A DNA stretch of 44,231 bases from contig CAMKEH010000010.1 in assembly GCA_946411515.1 (NCBI GenBank), positions 1 through 44,231 of the forward strand. Direction: 5' to 3'. The position numbers and the translations under genes were made by a program. The notes below the pieces were generated by a model that was given only the letters and a program-made list of their open reading frames with translations, was not told the origin of the DNA and made no database searches. Numbering within the stretch: position 1 is the first letter of the stretch; every line of letters begins with the position of its first letter. Positions 8,836 through 17,055 of this stretch are shown here, piece by piece. Source of the DNA: an uncultured Clostridium sp. Lineage in GTDB: Bacteria; Bacillota; Clostridia; TANB77; CAG-508.

Positions 8836-8877
8836 ATACAAAGTTAATGATAGATGAATAAAAAGGAGGAAGTTTTT

Positions 8878-9819
8878 GTGATAGAAGTAAAAAATGTTAC
8901 AAAAAAGTATGGAAAGTTTGTAGCCGTAGATGATATTAGCTTTAAAATTAATGAAGGCGAAATTGTAGGACTACTTGGACCAAATGGTGCCGGGAAAAGC
9001 ACTACTATGAATATGTTAACAGGTTATATAGAACAAACAGAAGGAGATATTATAATAAATGGATATAATATGTTAAAAAAACCTAAAAAAGCAAAAAAAG
9101 ATATAGGATATATGCCAGAAGGAACACCTCTTTATACAGATTTAACAGTTAGAGAGTTTGTAAACTATATGGCAGAGATAAAAGGTGTTAATAAAAAAGA
9201 AAGAAAAGAAAAAGTTCAAAAAATAATTGAACAAACAGGATTAAAAGATGTTGAAAAGAAATTAATAAAGAACTTATCTAGAGGATATAAACAAAGAGTA
9301 AGTATGGCAGGGGCATTAGTAGGAGAACCTAAAATTTTAATATTAGATGAACCAACAGTAGGATTAGATCCAAAACAAATAACAGAGATAAGAAGTTTAA
9401 TAAAAGACTTAGGAAAAACTCATACTGTAATTTTAAGTTCACATATTTTATCTGAAGTAAGCCAAATATGTAATAAAGTAATTATTATAAATAAAGGAAA
9501 AATTGTTGCAGTAGATACTCCAGAAAATTTAGAAAGTAAAGTTACAAGCAAAAATTGTATTTATGTGACAGTAGAAGATAATGAAAATAAAATAAACAAA
9601 TTAAAAGATAAAGTAAAAGAAATAAAAGAGATTAAATTAATTAAAGAAAATGAAGATGGAACAAAAAGATATGAATTAGAAATGACTACAGATATAGATT
9701 TAAGAAAAGTAATCTTCAAAGAACTTGCAAAAGATGATATTACAATATTAGAAATGAAAAAAGAAGATACTACATTAGAAGATGCATTTATTAAACTTAT
9801 AGAAGGAGGTAATAAATAA
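8878..9819 (+). CDS. ABC-2 type transporter ATP-binding protein (GldA-like)
   Basis: This is the ATPase of a three-gene exporter operon. It shows Walker A GPNGAGKST (34-42), a Q-loop region, the signature LSRGYKQR, Walker B LILDEPTVGLDP and the switch SSHIL; residues after about 220 form a C-terminal extension as in GldA/CcmA ATPases. The start is the GTG at 8878, with AGGAGG 8 bases upstream. An in-frame ATG at 8854 has no ribosome site and lies before that AGGAGG. The stop codon overlaps the ATG of the permease by one base, implying coupled translation. The substrate is unknown; in Bacteroidota the relatives support gliding, which is not expected here. Confidence 0.9.
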   Translation: MIEVKNVTKKYGKFVAVDDISFKINEGEIVGLLGPNGAGKSTTMNMLTGYIEQTEGDIIINGYNMLKKPKKAKKDIGYMPEGTPLYTDLTVREFVNYMAEIKGVNKKERKEKVQKIIEQTGLKDVEKKLIKNLSRGYKQRVSMAGALVGEPKILILDEPTVGLDPKQITEIRSLIKDLGKTHTVILSSHILSEVSQICNKVIIINKGKIVAVDTPENLESKVTSKNCIYVTVEDNENKINKLKDKVKEIKEIKLIKENEDGTKRYELEMTTDIDLRKVIFKELAKDDITILEMKKEDTTLEDAFIKLIEGGNK

Positions 9820-10499
9820 TGCTAGCAATTGTAAAAAAAGAATTTAAAACATACTTTTTTTCACCAGTAGGATATGTATTTATTGGATTATTTTTAATAA
9901 TGTTTAGTATATTTTTCTACCTTGATGTATTTCAATATCAAAGTACAAATTTCGAATACATATTTTATTCAGGTGCCACAATATTAACTTTTATTGTACC
10001 AATATTAACTATGAGAACTATTGCAGAAGAAAGAAAAACAGGAACAGAACAATTATTACTAACTTCACCTCTTAGTATTACTAAAGTAGTATTAGGAAAA
10101 TTTATAGCAGCAACACTGATAGTTATAATTACAGAAATTTGTACATTTATGTATTTTATAATATTATCATTTTTTGGTACACCACATATAACAACAGCAT
10201 TAGTTACATTATTTGGATTTTTACTTCTTGCTATGAGTTATATTTCATTTGGAATTTTAGCATCAAGTGTTACAGAAAACCAAATTATTGCAGGGGTAAT
10301 AACAATTGGATTTTTTATATTAACATGGTTTTTACCTCAGTTTAATACAATATTTACAAATTTCTCATTAATAAATATGTTTACAAAATTTCCTACAGGA
10401 CAAATTGATATTGCAGATACAATAACATTTGTTACTTTCACAATTACATGTATACTTCTTACGATAACTATTATGCAAAGAAGAAAAAGTGTAAGGTAA
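9819..10499 (+). CDS. ABC-2 type transporter permease (GldF-like)
   Basis: 226 residues with six hydrophobic helices, beginning AIVKKEFKTYFFSPVGYVF, and the conserved TMRTIAEERKTGTEQLLLTSP segment after helix 2 that is typical of the GldF/ABC-2 permease family. It overlaps the ATPase stop by one base and is followed after 15 bases by the GldG-like gene. The three probably form one membrane complex. Confidence 0.88.
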   Translation: MLAIVKKEFKTYFFSPVGYVFIGLFLIMFSIFFYLDVFQYQSTNFEYIFYSGATILTFIVPILTMRTIAEERKTGTEQLLLTSPLSITKVVLGKFIAATLIVIITEICTFMYFIILSFFGTPHITTALVTLFGFLLLAMSYISFGILASSVTENQIIAGVITIGFFILTWFLPQFNTIFTNFSLINMFTKFPTGQIDIADTITFVTFTITCILLTITIMQRRKSVR

Positions 10500-10514
10500 A
10501 GGAGGTAAGTTACA

Positions 10515-12041
10515 TTGAAAAAAGATAAAGTTAAAAAAGAAAAGAAAGAAAAAATAGAAAGCGTAGATACATCTAAGTTTAATAAATTTGTAAATATTTT
10601 AAAAAGAAAATGGTTAGTAGATACATCAAAAACGATAATATTAGTTGCGATAATAATTGCAGTGTTTATAGCAATTAATGTTTTATTACAAAAAGCAAAT
10701 TTTACACCAATAGATTTTAGTCAAGAAAAATTATATACATTAACAGATGAAAGTAAAGAAAGAGTTAAAGGAATAGAAAAAGAAGTAAATATTTATTTTA
10801 TTTCATATTCAGATGAAGATTCTAATTTGAATTTAGCAAAACAATATAAAAATGTGAATGAAAAAATTACAGCTGAAGCGGTACAAGCAAATAATAGACC
10901 TGACTTAGTTCAAAAATATGGAATTGAAAGTGGTACAAAAGGAATAATTATAGAATGTGGAGAAAAATCAAAAGTATTAACTGAAAATGATTTAGTAACT
11001 TATGACACAAGTTCTAATGAAACAGTAAGTATTGCAGAACAAAAATTAACAAATTCAATACTTTCAGTTACAAGTGATAAAACTCCAAAAGTTTATTTCT
11101 TACAAGGATATAGTGATTTTTCATTAAGTAAAAACATGAATTATTTAAATGTATACTTAGGAAATGAAATAACACAAATTGAAACATTAGATGTTTTGTC
11201 AGTTGGAAAAATTCCAGATGATTGTGATACATTAGTTATTACATCTCCAGCAAAAGACTTTGATGATATTGCAACTACAGCAATTACAGATTATATAAAT
11301 TCAGGAAGAAATATATTATGGTTAAATGCTGCAGAGACTTCTAAAAAAGATTTTCCAAATGTAAATAAAATTTTAGCAGTGTATGGGGTAAAACCATTTG
11401 AAACAGGAATTATTAGAGAAACAGATCCAAGTAAAATGGTAACAGGTATGCCTGATTTAATAATTCCAAATATACAAAGTTCAAAGGTTACAAAAGATTT
11501 ATATAATACAACAGGAGTTATATTTGCAGATGCAACAAAAATAAATATTGATGAAGATAAGTTATCAGATTTAAAGGTAACAAAAACAGATTTAATATTA
11601 TCTAGTGAAAATTCTTACTTTAGAACAAACTTTAATGTTCAAACAAATGGTATTGCGGAAGGAGAAGAAAAGAAAGAATATTTAATTGGTGCACAATTAG
11701 ATAAAACTTTAAAAGAAAAAAATGAAGAGACAGGAGAAGCAGCAGTAGTCTCAAAAATGATTATAATTGGAGAAAACAATTTTGTGACAGATTATGCTTT
11801 GAGTCAAAATTCTCAATATGCATTAGTACAATTAGCATATAACAAAGATTTGGTATTAAATTCAATTGCATATTTAGTAGATAGAGAAGAAGATATAACA
11901 GCAAGAAAGAGTACAGGAACAGTAGCATATACTGCAACTGCTGAGCAAGATATGATAATTAAAGCAGTTATATTTATAGTTCCGCTTGCAATAATTATAG
12001 CAGGAATTATAGTTTGGCAAATAAGAAGAAGAAAAAAATAG
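10515..12041 (+). CDS. GldG-like ABC transporter auxiliary protein
   Basis: The protein has a basic N-terminus, a transmembrane helix at about 38-60, a long extracytoplasmic region beginning with FSQEKLYTLTDESK (typical of the GldG / ABC_transp_aux family) and a C-terminal helix at about 480-503 followed by RRRKK. The start is TTG with GGAGGT 8 bases upstream. It is the last gene of the operon and ends at the terminator at 12056-12085. In this family the large domain resembles a glutamine-amidotransferase/DUF4350-like fold and is thought to act with the transporter outside the cell; its exact role is not known. Confidence 0.85.
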   Translation: MKKDKVKKEKKEKIESVDTSKFNKFVNILKRKWLVDTSKTIILVAIIIAVFIAINVLLQKANFTPIDFSQEKLYTLTDESKERVKGIEKEVNIYFISYSDEDSNLNLAKQYKNVNEKITAEAVQANNRPDLVQKYGIESGTKGIIIECGEKSKVLTENDLVTYDTSSNETVSIAEQKLTNSILSVTSDKTPKVYFLQGYSDFSLSKNMNYLNVYLGNEITQIETLDVLSVGKIPDDCDTLVITSPAKDFDDIATTAITDYINSGRNILWLNAAETSKKDFPNVNKILAVYGVKPFETGIIRETDPSKMVTGMPDLIIPNIQSSKVTKDLYNTTGVIFADATKINIDEDKLSDLKVTKTDLILSSENSYFRTNFNVQTNGIAEGEEKKEYLIGAQLDKTLKEKNEETGEAAVVSKMIIIGENNFVTDYALSQNSQYALVQLAYNKDLVLNSIAYLVDREEDITARKSTGTVAYTATAEQDMIIKAVIFIVPLAIIIAGIIVWQIRRRKK

Positions 12042-12055
12042 AATAATAAATATAA

Positions 12056-12085
12056 AAATCCCATAAAATATTATGGGGTTTTTAT
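12056..12085 (+). terminator. Terminator of the ABC operon
   Basis: An 11-bp stem (12056-12066 with 12071-12081, one U-G pair), loop AATA and T-rich run. Its T-run ends only a few bases before the ATG of the YkvI-like gene, leaving no normal ribosome site there. Confidence 0.8.
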
Positions 12086-12087
12086 TT

Positions 12088-13144
12088 ATGAAAAATAATT
12101 TTAAAATAATATCTGTAATAATTGGAACATTAATAGGCGCAGGATTTGCATCAGGACAAGAAATATATTTGTTCTTTTTTAATTATGGGATAAATCGGTA
12201 TAATTGGAATTCTTATATCTTCGATAATAATGGGTATTATTATTTATAAAACACTAGTATTAGTTAAACAAAATAACATCAAAAATTATAGAGAATATTT
12301 AGAATTATTTATAAAACCTAAAGAAAATAATAATAATTATTTAAATATAAAAAATATAATAAACACAGTGATTAATTTATTTATTCTAATTACTTTTTTT
12401 ATAATGATAGCAGGATTTGGGGCTTATTTTAAACAAGAATTAGGAATTAATAATGTATTAGGAAGCGCTATTTTATCTATAATGTGTTTATTTGTATTTA
12501 AAACAAACCAAAAAGGAGTAGTAAAGGTAAGCTCATTATTAGTTCCAATATTAATAGCTTTTATAACAATTATTTGTTTTTTAAATATAAAAGATATTAA
12601 CTTTATAAAATTAGATAATTACTTAGTAGAAAATAATAATTTTAAGTTTATTATAGATTGTATATTATATTGTAGTTATAATAGCATTTTATTAATCCCC
12701 GTACTTATAACTTTAAAAGATTATATAAATAGTAAAAATCAAGTAGCTAAGATTTCAATTATAACTTCAATAATAGTTATTTTATTATCAATTAGTATAT
12801 TTTTAATTTTAATAAAAGTAGATGTTGATATAAGTAAATTAGAGATGCCAGCAGTTTATGTAGTTTCTAAAATGGCAAAGGCGTTTAAAAATATTTATGG
12901 ATTTATTATATTAGGATCTATTTTTACAACAGCAGTTTCACTTGGAAATAGTTTTTTACAAAATGTAAGTAAAAACAAAAAGAGTTATACACAAATAGCT
13001 ACTATTATGTGTATAACTTCTGTTATAATTTCAGAAATTGGGTTTTCAAATTTGATAAACTTTTTATATCCTATTTTTGGATATTTGGGACTAATTCAAA
13101 TTTTTAGATTAATATTTCTAAAAGCACGAATAATGCAAAAATAA
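12088..13144 (+). pseudogene. YkvI-like (COG3949) membrane protein gene with a +1 frameshift
   Basis: The ATG at 12088 opens a reading frame with IIGTLIGAGFASGQEIYLFF, the N-terminal signature of YkvI-type membrane proteins related to APC-superfamily transporters. The frame then fails. Removing the C at 12196 joins it perfectly to the downstream frame and restores YGINGIIGILIS, followed by the remaining helices to 13144. The whole would be about 350 residues with roughly ten membrane segments. Either one base was inserted (mutation) or this is a sequencing error. The start has no clear ribosome site and sits right behind a terminator hairpin, which suggests weak expression. The part from 12230 could only be expressed by internal initiation. 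Confidence 0.8.
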
Positions 13145-13163
13145 CCTTGAAGTAAAATAAAAA

Positions 13164-13394
13164 CTATTGCTTATGATTAGGAGGTAGGTATTCTATAATA
13201 TCTCCTATTTCACAATCAATAGTTTTACATATTCTTGCGAGTAGATTTAAATCTACTTTTTGCATATCATTTCTACAATATTTTAATAATTGTCCATAAT
13301 GTATTTGTGCATTTCTAGATACACTAGAACGACTAATATTATGACTTTTTAAAAATTCATCTAATCTTAAATTTACTTGTCCCCACTCTTCCAT
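13164..13394 (-). CDS. Small XRE/HTH_26-type regulator (YozG-like)
   Basis: 76 residues, almost entirely one Cro/C1-type HTH (LDEFLKSHNISRSSVSRNAQIHYGQLLKYC) with the DLNLLARICKTIDCEIGDIIEYLP ending typical of YozG/HTH_26 proteins. ATG 13394 follows GAGGTG at 5 bases; upstream codons of the open frame have no ribosome site. It is divergent from the pseudopilin gene. Two copies of a 21-bp site in the gap, one on its own side and one over the start point of the facing promoter, suggest it represses both genes. Confidence 0.8.
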   Translation of the reverse strand: MEEWGQVNLRLDEFLKSHNISRSSVSRNAQIHYGQLLKYCRNDMQKVDLNLLARICKTIDCEIGDIIEYLPPNHKQ

Positions 13395-13450
13395 AAGTTC
13401 ACCTCTAAAAAATCTTAACACGAAAAATACTCTAAAACAACTAAGTAAAA

Positions 13451-13471
13451 ACATACTATGCGTAAACATAG
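13451..13471. promoter_or_regulatory. Operator copy 1 of the twin sites
   Basis: A 21-bp site, ACATACTATG then CGTAAACATAG, repeated with three substitutions at 13521-13541. It contains the palindrome CATACTATG and the inverted pair CTATG/CATAG. Position between the divergent genes suggests binding by the small XRE regulator. Confidence 0.5.
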
Positions 13472-13489
13472 AAATATATTTTAAATTTA

Positions 13490-13518
13490 TTGACAACTAA
13501 AAATCCTTAATGTATTAT
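13490..13518 (+). promoter_or_regulatory. Strong sigma-A promoter of the pseudopilin gene
   Basis: TTGACA (13490-13495) and TATTAT (13513-13518) with a 17-base spacer. The second operator copy begins three bases after the -10 box, over the likely start point. Confidence 0.75.
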
Positions 13519-13520
13519 AT

Positions 13521-13541
13521 ACATAGTATGTATAAACATAG
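13521..13541. promoter_or_regulatory. Operator copy 2 of the twin sites
   Basis: The site reads ACATAGTATG then TATAAACATAG, in the same orientation as copy 1 and 70 bases away. It contains CATAGTATG and lies at the predicted start of transcription, a classical repressor position. Confidence 0.5.
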
Positions 13542-13596
13542 CGGATAAAAACTATACAAAAGGAAAAAATAAGTAAAAATATATGGAGGAAAACAC

Positions 13597-14982
13597 ATGA
13601 AAAATAATAAGGGTATTACATTAATGGCATTAGCGCTTACAATAATAGTTTTACTAATTTTATCAGGAATAACAATTGCAGCACTAACAGGTGATAATGG
13701 TTTAATTGGTAAGTCTGGGGAAGCAAAAAATGCTACAGAAAGAGCAAATGAAAAAGAAGAATTAGAAGTAGCAAGTAACAAGATTATATGATAAAAGAGG
13801 AAATTTAAACGCTACAAAAGTTGTAGACGGATTAAATAAAGATATAAAAAACTTAAATAAAGTAACAGATACAGATGGAAATTTTCCAGTAAAGGTAGAA
13901 TATAAAAATGGTCATAAATATCAAATAACAAGTGATGGAGATATAATGATATCAGTAAATGCTGGAGATACAGCACCTGATGATTCAAATGCAGCATACT
14001 CATCAGGAAAATTGACAGCTATAATACCTGCAGGATTTACAGTATCAGGAACAGAAGGAGAAACAAGTATAGAAAATGGACTTGTTGTTAGAGATGGTAA
14101 TCAAAATGAGTGGGTATGGATACCAGTAGAAAGAGCTGAAGACTTATATGAAGAGAATAGTACAAATGCAAGCTGGATAATGTGTGGAACAAGTGGAAAT
14201 AGTGCAGTAGTAACAAAATATGTATCAAAATCAGGAGTTTTATCAGGAATAACAAGAACAACATCAGGTATAACAAATAATTGTAGAGAACCAGATACTG
14301 TAGTTGGTGATGGTACACAATATGATGCAGTAGAAAATAATAGAAAAGTAGCAGGATTTGTAGAATCAGATGGGATAACAGCAAGTTCTTTAGAGACAAT
14401 GGCAAAAGTATTACGTGATGATTATAAAAAAATGCTAGATAGCGTAAAAAAATATGGAGGATTTTATGTAGGAAGATATGAGTTATCAAATATAGGAATA
14501 CAGAAAAATCAAAATTCATTAACCAAGACTAATTGGTATGACTTATATGCAAAATGTAAGACATTAGGAAGCCATAGTGGAGAAGCAAGAATGATATGGG
14601 GATGCCAATGGGATCAAGTGTGTAAGTTTATAAGTAATTATAAAGATGAAAATGGAACAAAAACAAGGAGTATAGCAGATTCAAGAACATATGGAAATTA
14701 TTCTAATTCGATAGAACCAGCAAATACAGGAAATTACCAACAAAATAGAATAAAGCAAACAGGTTCAAATGAAACATGGAAAACAAATAATATATATGAT
14801 CTTGCAGGAAATTGTTGGGAGTGGACTCAGGAAGCATATGGCACCAATAATCGCGCTGCTCGTGGCGGTAGGGCACGGAAGTAACGGCGACACACAGTCA
14901 GTTACTTGTCGCAATCGGTTTATATCCATCTTATGGCGGTGAAGCTAATTTCTCTTCTCGCCCAACACTGTATTTAAAATAA
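13597..14982 (+). pseudogene. Prepilin-like protein with SUMF1/C-type-lectin-like C-terminus, three +1 frameshifts
   Basis: A TATGGAGG site precedes the ATG. The N-terminus KG-ITLMALALTIIVLLILSG is a prepilin-type signal and helix of the kind common in gut Clostridia. The frame shifts by +1 near 13780, continues as RLYDKRGNLNATKVV and then WVWIPVERAEDLY, GGFYVGRYELS and DLAGNCWEWTQEAYG, which are hallmarks of the SUMF1 (formylglycine-generating-enzyme-like) fold. It shifts +1 again near 14870 (then GSNGDTQSVTCRNR) and +1 near 14925 (then YPSYGGEANFSSRPTLYLK and a stop at 14982). All three shifts are single extra bases. If repaired, the protein would be a cell-surface pilin-like protein with a ligand-binding lectin-like head of about 460 residues. 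Sequencing error is possible. Confidence 0.7.
14836..14970 (+). other. GC-rich 3' segment, candidate diversity-generating-retroelement variable region
   Basis: Of the 150 bases 14821-14970, 77 are G or C (51%), about twice the local level. The segment encodes the exposed C-terminal loops of the lectin-like domain and is rich in NNY codons such as AAT, CGC, GCT, CGT, GGC, GGT. That is the position and codon look of variable regions in DGR target genes. No reverse transcriptase or template repeat is in the window. Confidence 0.4.
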
Positions 14983-15005
14983 ATCTAATGAATTTTAATA
15001 TTTTT

Positions 15006-15036
15006 AAATCAGTTAATTTGTATTAGCTGATTTTTT
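15006..15036 (+). terminator. Terminator of the pseudopilin gene
   Basis: An 11-bp stem (15006-15016 with 15023-15033, one U-G pair) with a 6-base loop and a run of six T. Confidence 0.75.
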
Positions 15037-15104
15037 CTTTTTATATCTTGAAAAAAACATTAAAAACTGATATAACTTTGTTAGTAAAAATACGGGAGAA
15101 AAAA

Positions 15105-16289
15105 ATGAAAGATATTTGGAAAGAAAGTTTAGATTTTGGTAAAAAAATAAATAGGAAAAAAATAGTTATATCAATAATAGTGTTTATAATACTGATATTA
15201 CTTATTATAGCTATGATAATTTACCATGTAAATAAACCAATTCGTGAATGGATAGATGTAAATATATTTAGAAAAGAAGTTATGCAAAATAATGCAACAA
15301 CTATTGAGTTAAAAGAAGATCAAAATGCACAAGTATATGCTTTTAATAAATATATTGGAGTATTAAGTAAAGCAAAACTTACTATTTATGGAAATACTGG
15401 AGGAAAAGAAAAAGAATTAGATATGCAAATATCAGACCCTTTATGGAGCGCATCAAATAGATTTTTAGCTGTAGCAGAAAAGAATGGTAAAAAACTTTAT
15501 GTATTAACAGATAAAGAAATAACATGGGAAGATGAAATTGATGGAAATATATCACAAATATATATTAATAAAAATGGATATGTAGCATTAATTATTACTG
15601 GAACAAGTCATAAATCAGTTATAAAAATGTATAGCCCACAAGGAAAACAATTATTTACAACATTTTTATCAGCAACAAGAGCAATAGATGTATCAGTATC
15701 TAATGATAATAAATATTTAGCAATAGCAGAGATAGATACCTCAGGAACTATAGTACAATCAAGTATAAGAATAATGTCAATTGACAAAGCAACTACAGAT
15801 CCAACAAATTCATTAGAAAATACATATAAAGCACAAGAAAACAAATTAATAACTTGTATAAAGTACCAAGATAAGAATAAATTAGTATGTAGATATACAG
15901 ATTCAATAGATGAAATAGTAAATGGAGAATTTACTAATTTAATAAATAATCAAAATAAAAAAGTTACATTCCAATCTATAGATTTAATTAATAATGCATG
16001 CTCAGTAGAAGAAAAATCATCAGGATTATTTACTGCAGATTCATTAGTAAGTATCGTAAACACAGATAATGGTCAAATAAAAGAATATACTGCAGAATCT
16101 GTAACAAAAGAATTATATACATCTGGAAATATAATAGCATTAAACTTAGGAACAGAAGTAGAATTTATAAATACAGATGGTTGGCTTGTAAAAAGATATA
16201 TAGCAAATCAAGAAATTACAAATATTGTAGTTTCAGAAAGCATTGCAGGAATTATTTATAGAGATAAAATTGAAATTGTAAATTTATAA
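15105..16289 (+). CDS. Membrane-anchored DUF5711-like protein
   Basis: 394 residues. A basic N-terminus is followed by one transmembrane helix (about 21-42), then a large extracytoplasmic domain with repeated strand-rich units such as GKEKELDMQISDPLWSAS, RFLAVAEKNG and KYLAIAEID. These look like beta-propeller blades and match what I know of the DUF5711 family. ATG 15105 follows CGGGAG; the longer open frame starts with a TTG inside the preceding terminator region and has no ribosome site. The CvpA gene follows after 28 bases, and the LCP gene and D,D-carboxypeptidase lie just beyond, so an envelope role is likely; the molecular function is unknown. Confidence 0.75.
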   Translation: MKDIWKESLDFGKKINRKKIVISIIVFIILILLIIAMIIYHVNKPIREWIDVNIFRKEVMQNNATTIELKEDQNAQVYAFNKYIGVLSKAKLTIYGNTGGKEKELDMQISDPLWSASNRFLAVAEKNGKKLYVLTDKEITWEDEIDGNISQIYINKNGYVALIITGTSHKSVIKMYSPQGKQLFTTFLSATRAIDVSVSNDNKYLAIAEIDTSGTIVQSSIRIMSIDKATTDPTNSLENTYKAQENKLITCIKYQDKNKLVCRYTDSIDEIVNGEFTNLINNQNKKVTFQSIDLINNACSVEEKSSGLFTADSLVSIVNTDNGQIKEYTAESVTKELYTSGNIIALNLGTEVEFINTDGWLVKRYIANQEITNIVVSESIAGIIYRDKIEIVNL

Positions 16290-16317
16290 CAAAAACCAAT
16301 ATATAGGAGAAAAAAGT

Positions 16318-16932
16318 ATGGGAATTATAATAGATATTGTATTAGTTCTATTTGTACTTGCATCAGTATATTTAGGATATAAAAAAGGCTTAGTTTCTGT
16401 TGCAGTAAGTTTAATAGCCTTTATTGCAGCAATAGTAATAACATTAGTGTTATATAGACCAATAGGAAATTTAATAATAGATAAAACTGATTGGGATGAA
16501 AATTTACAACAAACAATACAAGAAAAATTACAAGGAGAAAACTCAAAAAAAGAAGATAAAAGCATTGCAGATGATATAGTAGAAGGAGCTAAAAAGGAAA
16601 TTGTACCTGGAACTTCTAAAACTATTGCAGTAAATATTATATATGGTGGAACAATGATAGGATTGTTTATTGTTTCTAGATTATTATTATTACTTATTAA
16701 TCTACTTTCAGATGCAATAACAAGTTTGCCAATAATAAAACAATTTAATGAAGCTGGTGGAATTGCATATGGATTACTTAGAGGTATTATAATTGCATAT
16801 GCTATCCTAATGATAATAAATCTAATTATATCACTTGATCCAAAAGGAGTAGTAAATGATGCTGTACAGAGTTCAATAATTACAAAATTATTAATAAACT
16901 ATAACTTAATAAATATGTTTTTTAATAAATAA
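16318..16932 (+). CDS. CvpA family membrane protein
   Basis: 204 residues with helices at about 1-20, 25-45, 105-125 and 150-175; the opening IIIDIVLVLFVLASVYLGYKKG and the late GIAYGLLRGIIIAY segment are typical of the CvpA/colicin V production family. GGAGA precedes the ATG. It is probably co-transcribed with the DUF5711-like gene and ends at the hairpin at 16939-16965. CvpA proteins affect envelope homeostasis and purF-linked phenotypes in other bacteria; a precise activity is not established. Confidence 0.82.
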   Translation: MGIIIDIVLVLFVLASVYLGYKKGLVSVAVSLIAFIAAIVITLVLYRPIGNLIIDKTDWDENLQQTIQEKLQGENSKKEDKSIADDIVEGAKKEIVPGTSKTIAVNIIYGGTMIGLFIVSRLLLLLINLLSDAITSLPIIKQFNEAGGIAYGLLRGIIIAYAILMIINLIISLDPKGVVNDAVQSSIITKLLINYNLINMFFNK

Positions 16933-16938
16933 AACTAT

Positions 16939-16965
16939 AAAGACAAGTTTCTAAAATTTGTCTTT
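16939..16965 (+). terminator. Terminator after the CvpA gene
   Basis: A 12-bp stem (16939-16950 with 16954-16965, one G-U pair) with a 3-base loop; T-rich bases follow. Confidence 0.6.
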
Positions 16966-16970
16966 ATTTG

Positions 16971-16999
16971 TTGCCTTTTTTGAATTTATTTGATATACT
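16971..16999 (+). promoter_or_regulatory. Promoter of the LCP gene
   Basis: TTGCCT (16971-16976) and TATACT (16994-16999) with a 17-base spacer, about 55 bases before the ATG. Confidence 0.6.
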
Positions 17000-17055
17000 A
17001 GAAACACAAAAATTGGAGTAAAAAACATATAATAAAATCGAAGAGGAAAATAAGA

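Noticed and set aside
8707..8853. yybP-ykoY manganese riboswitch upstream of the GDT1 gene
   Set aside because: Expected because of the family, but I could not find the conserved paired loops; only A+T-rich DNA and the opposite promoter are visible.
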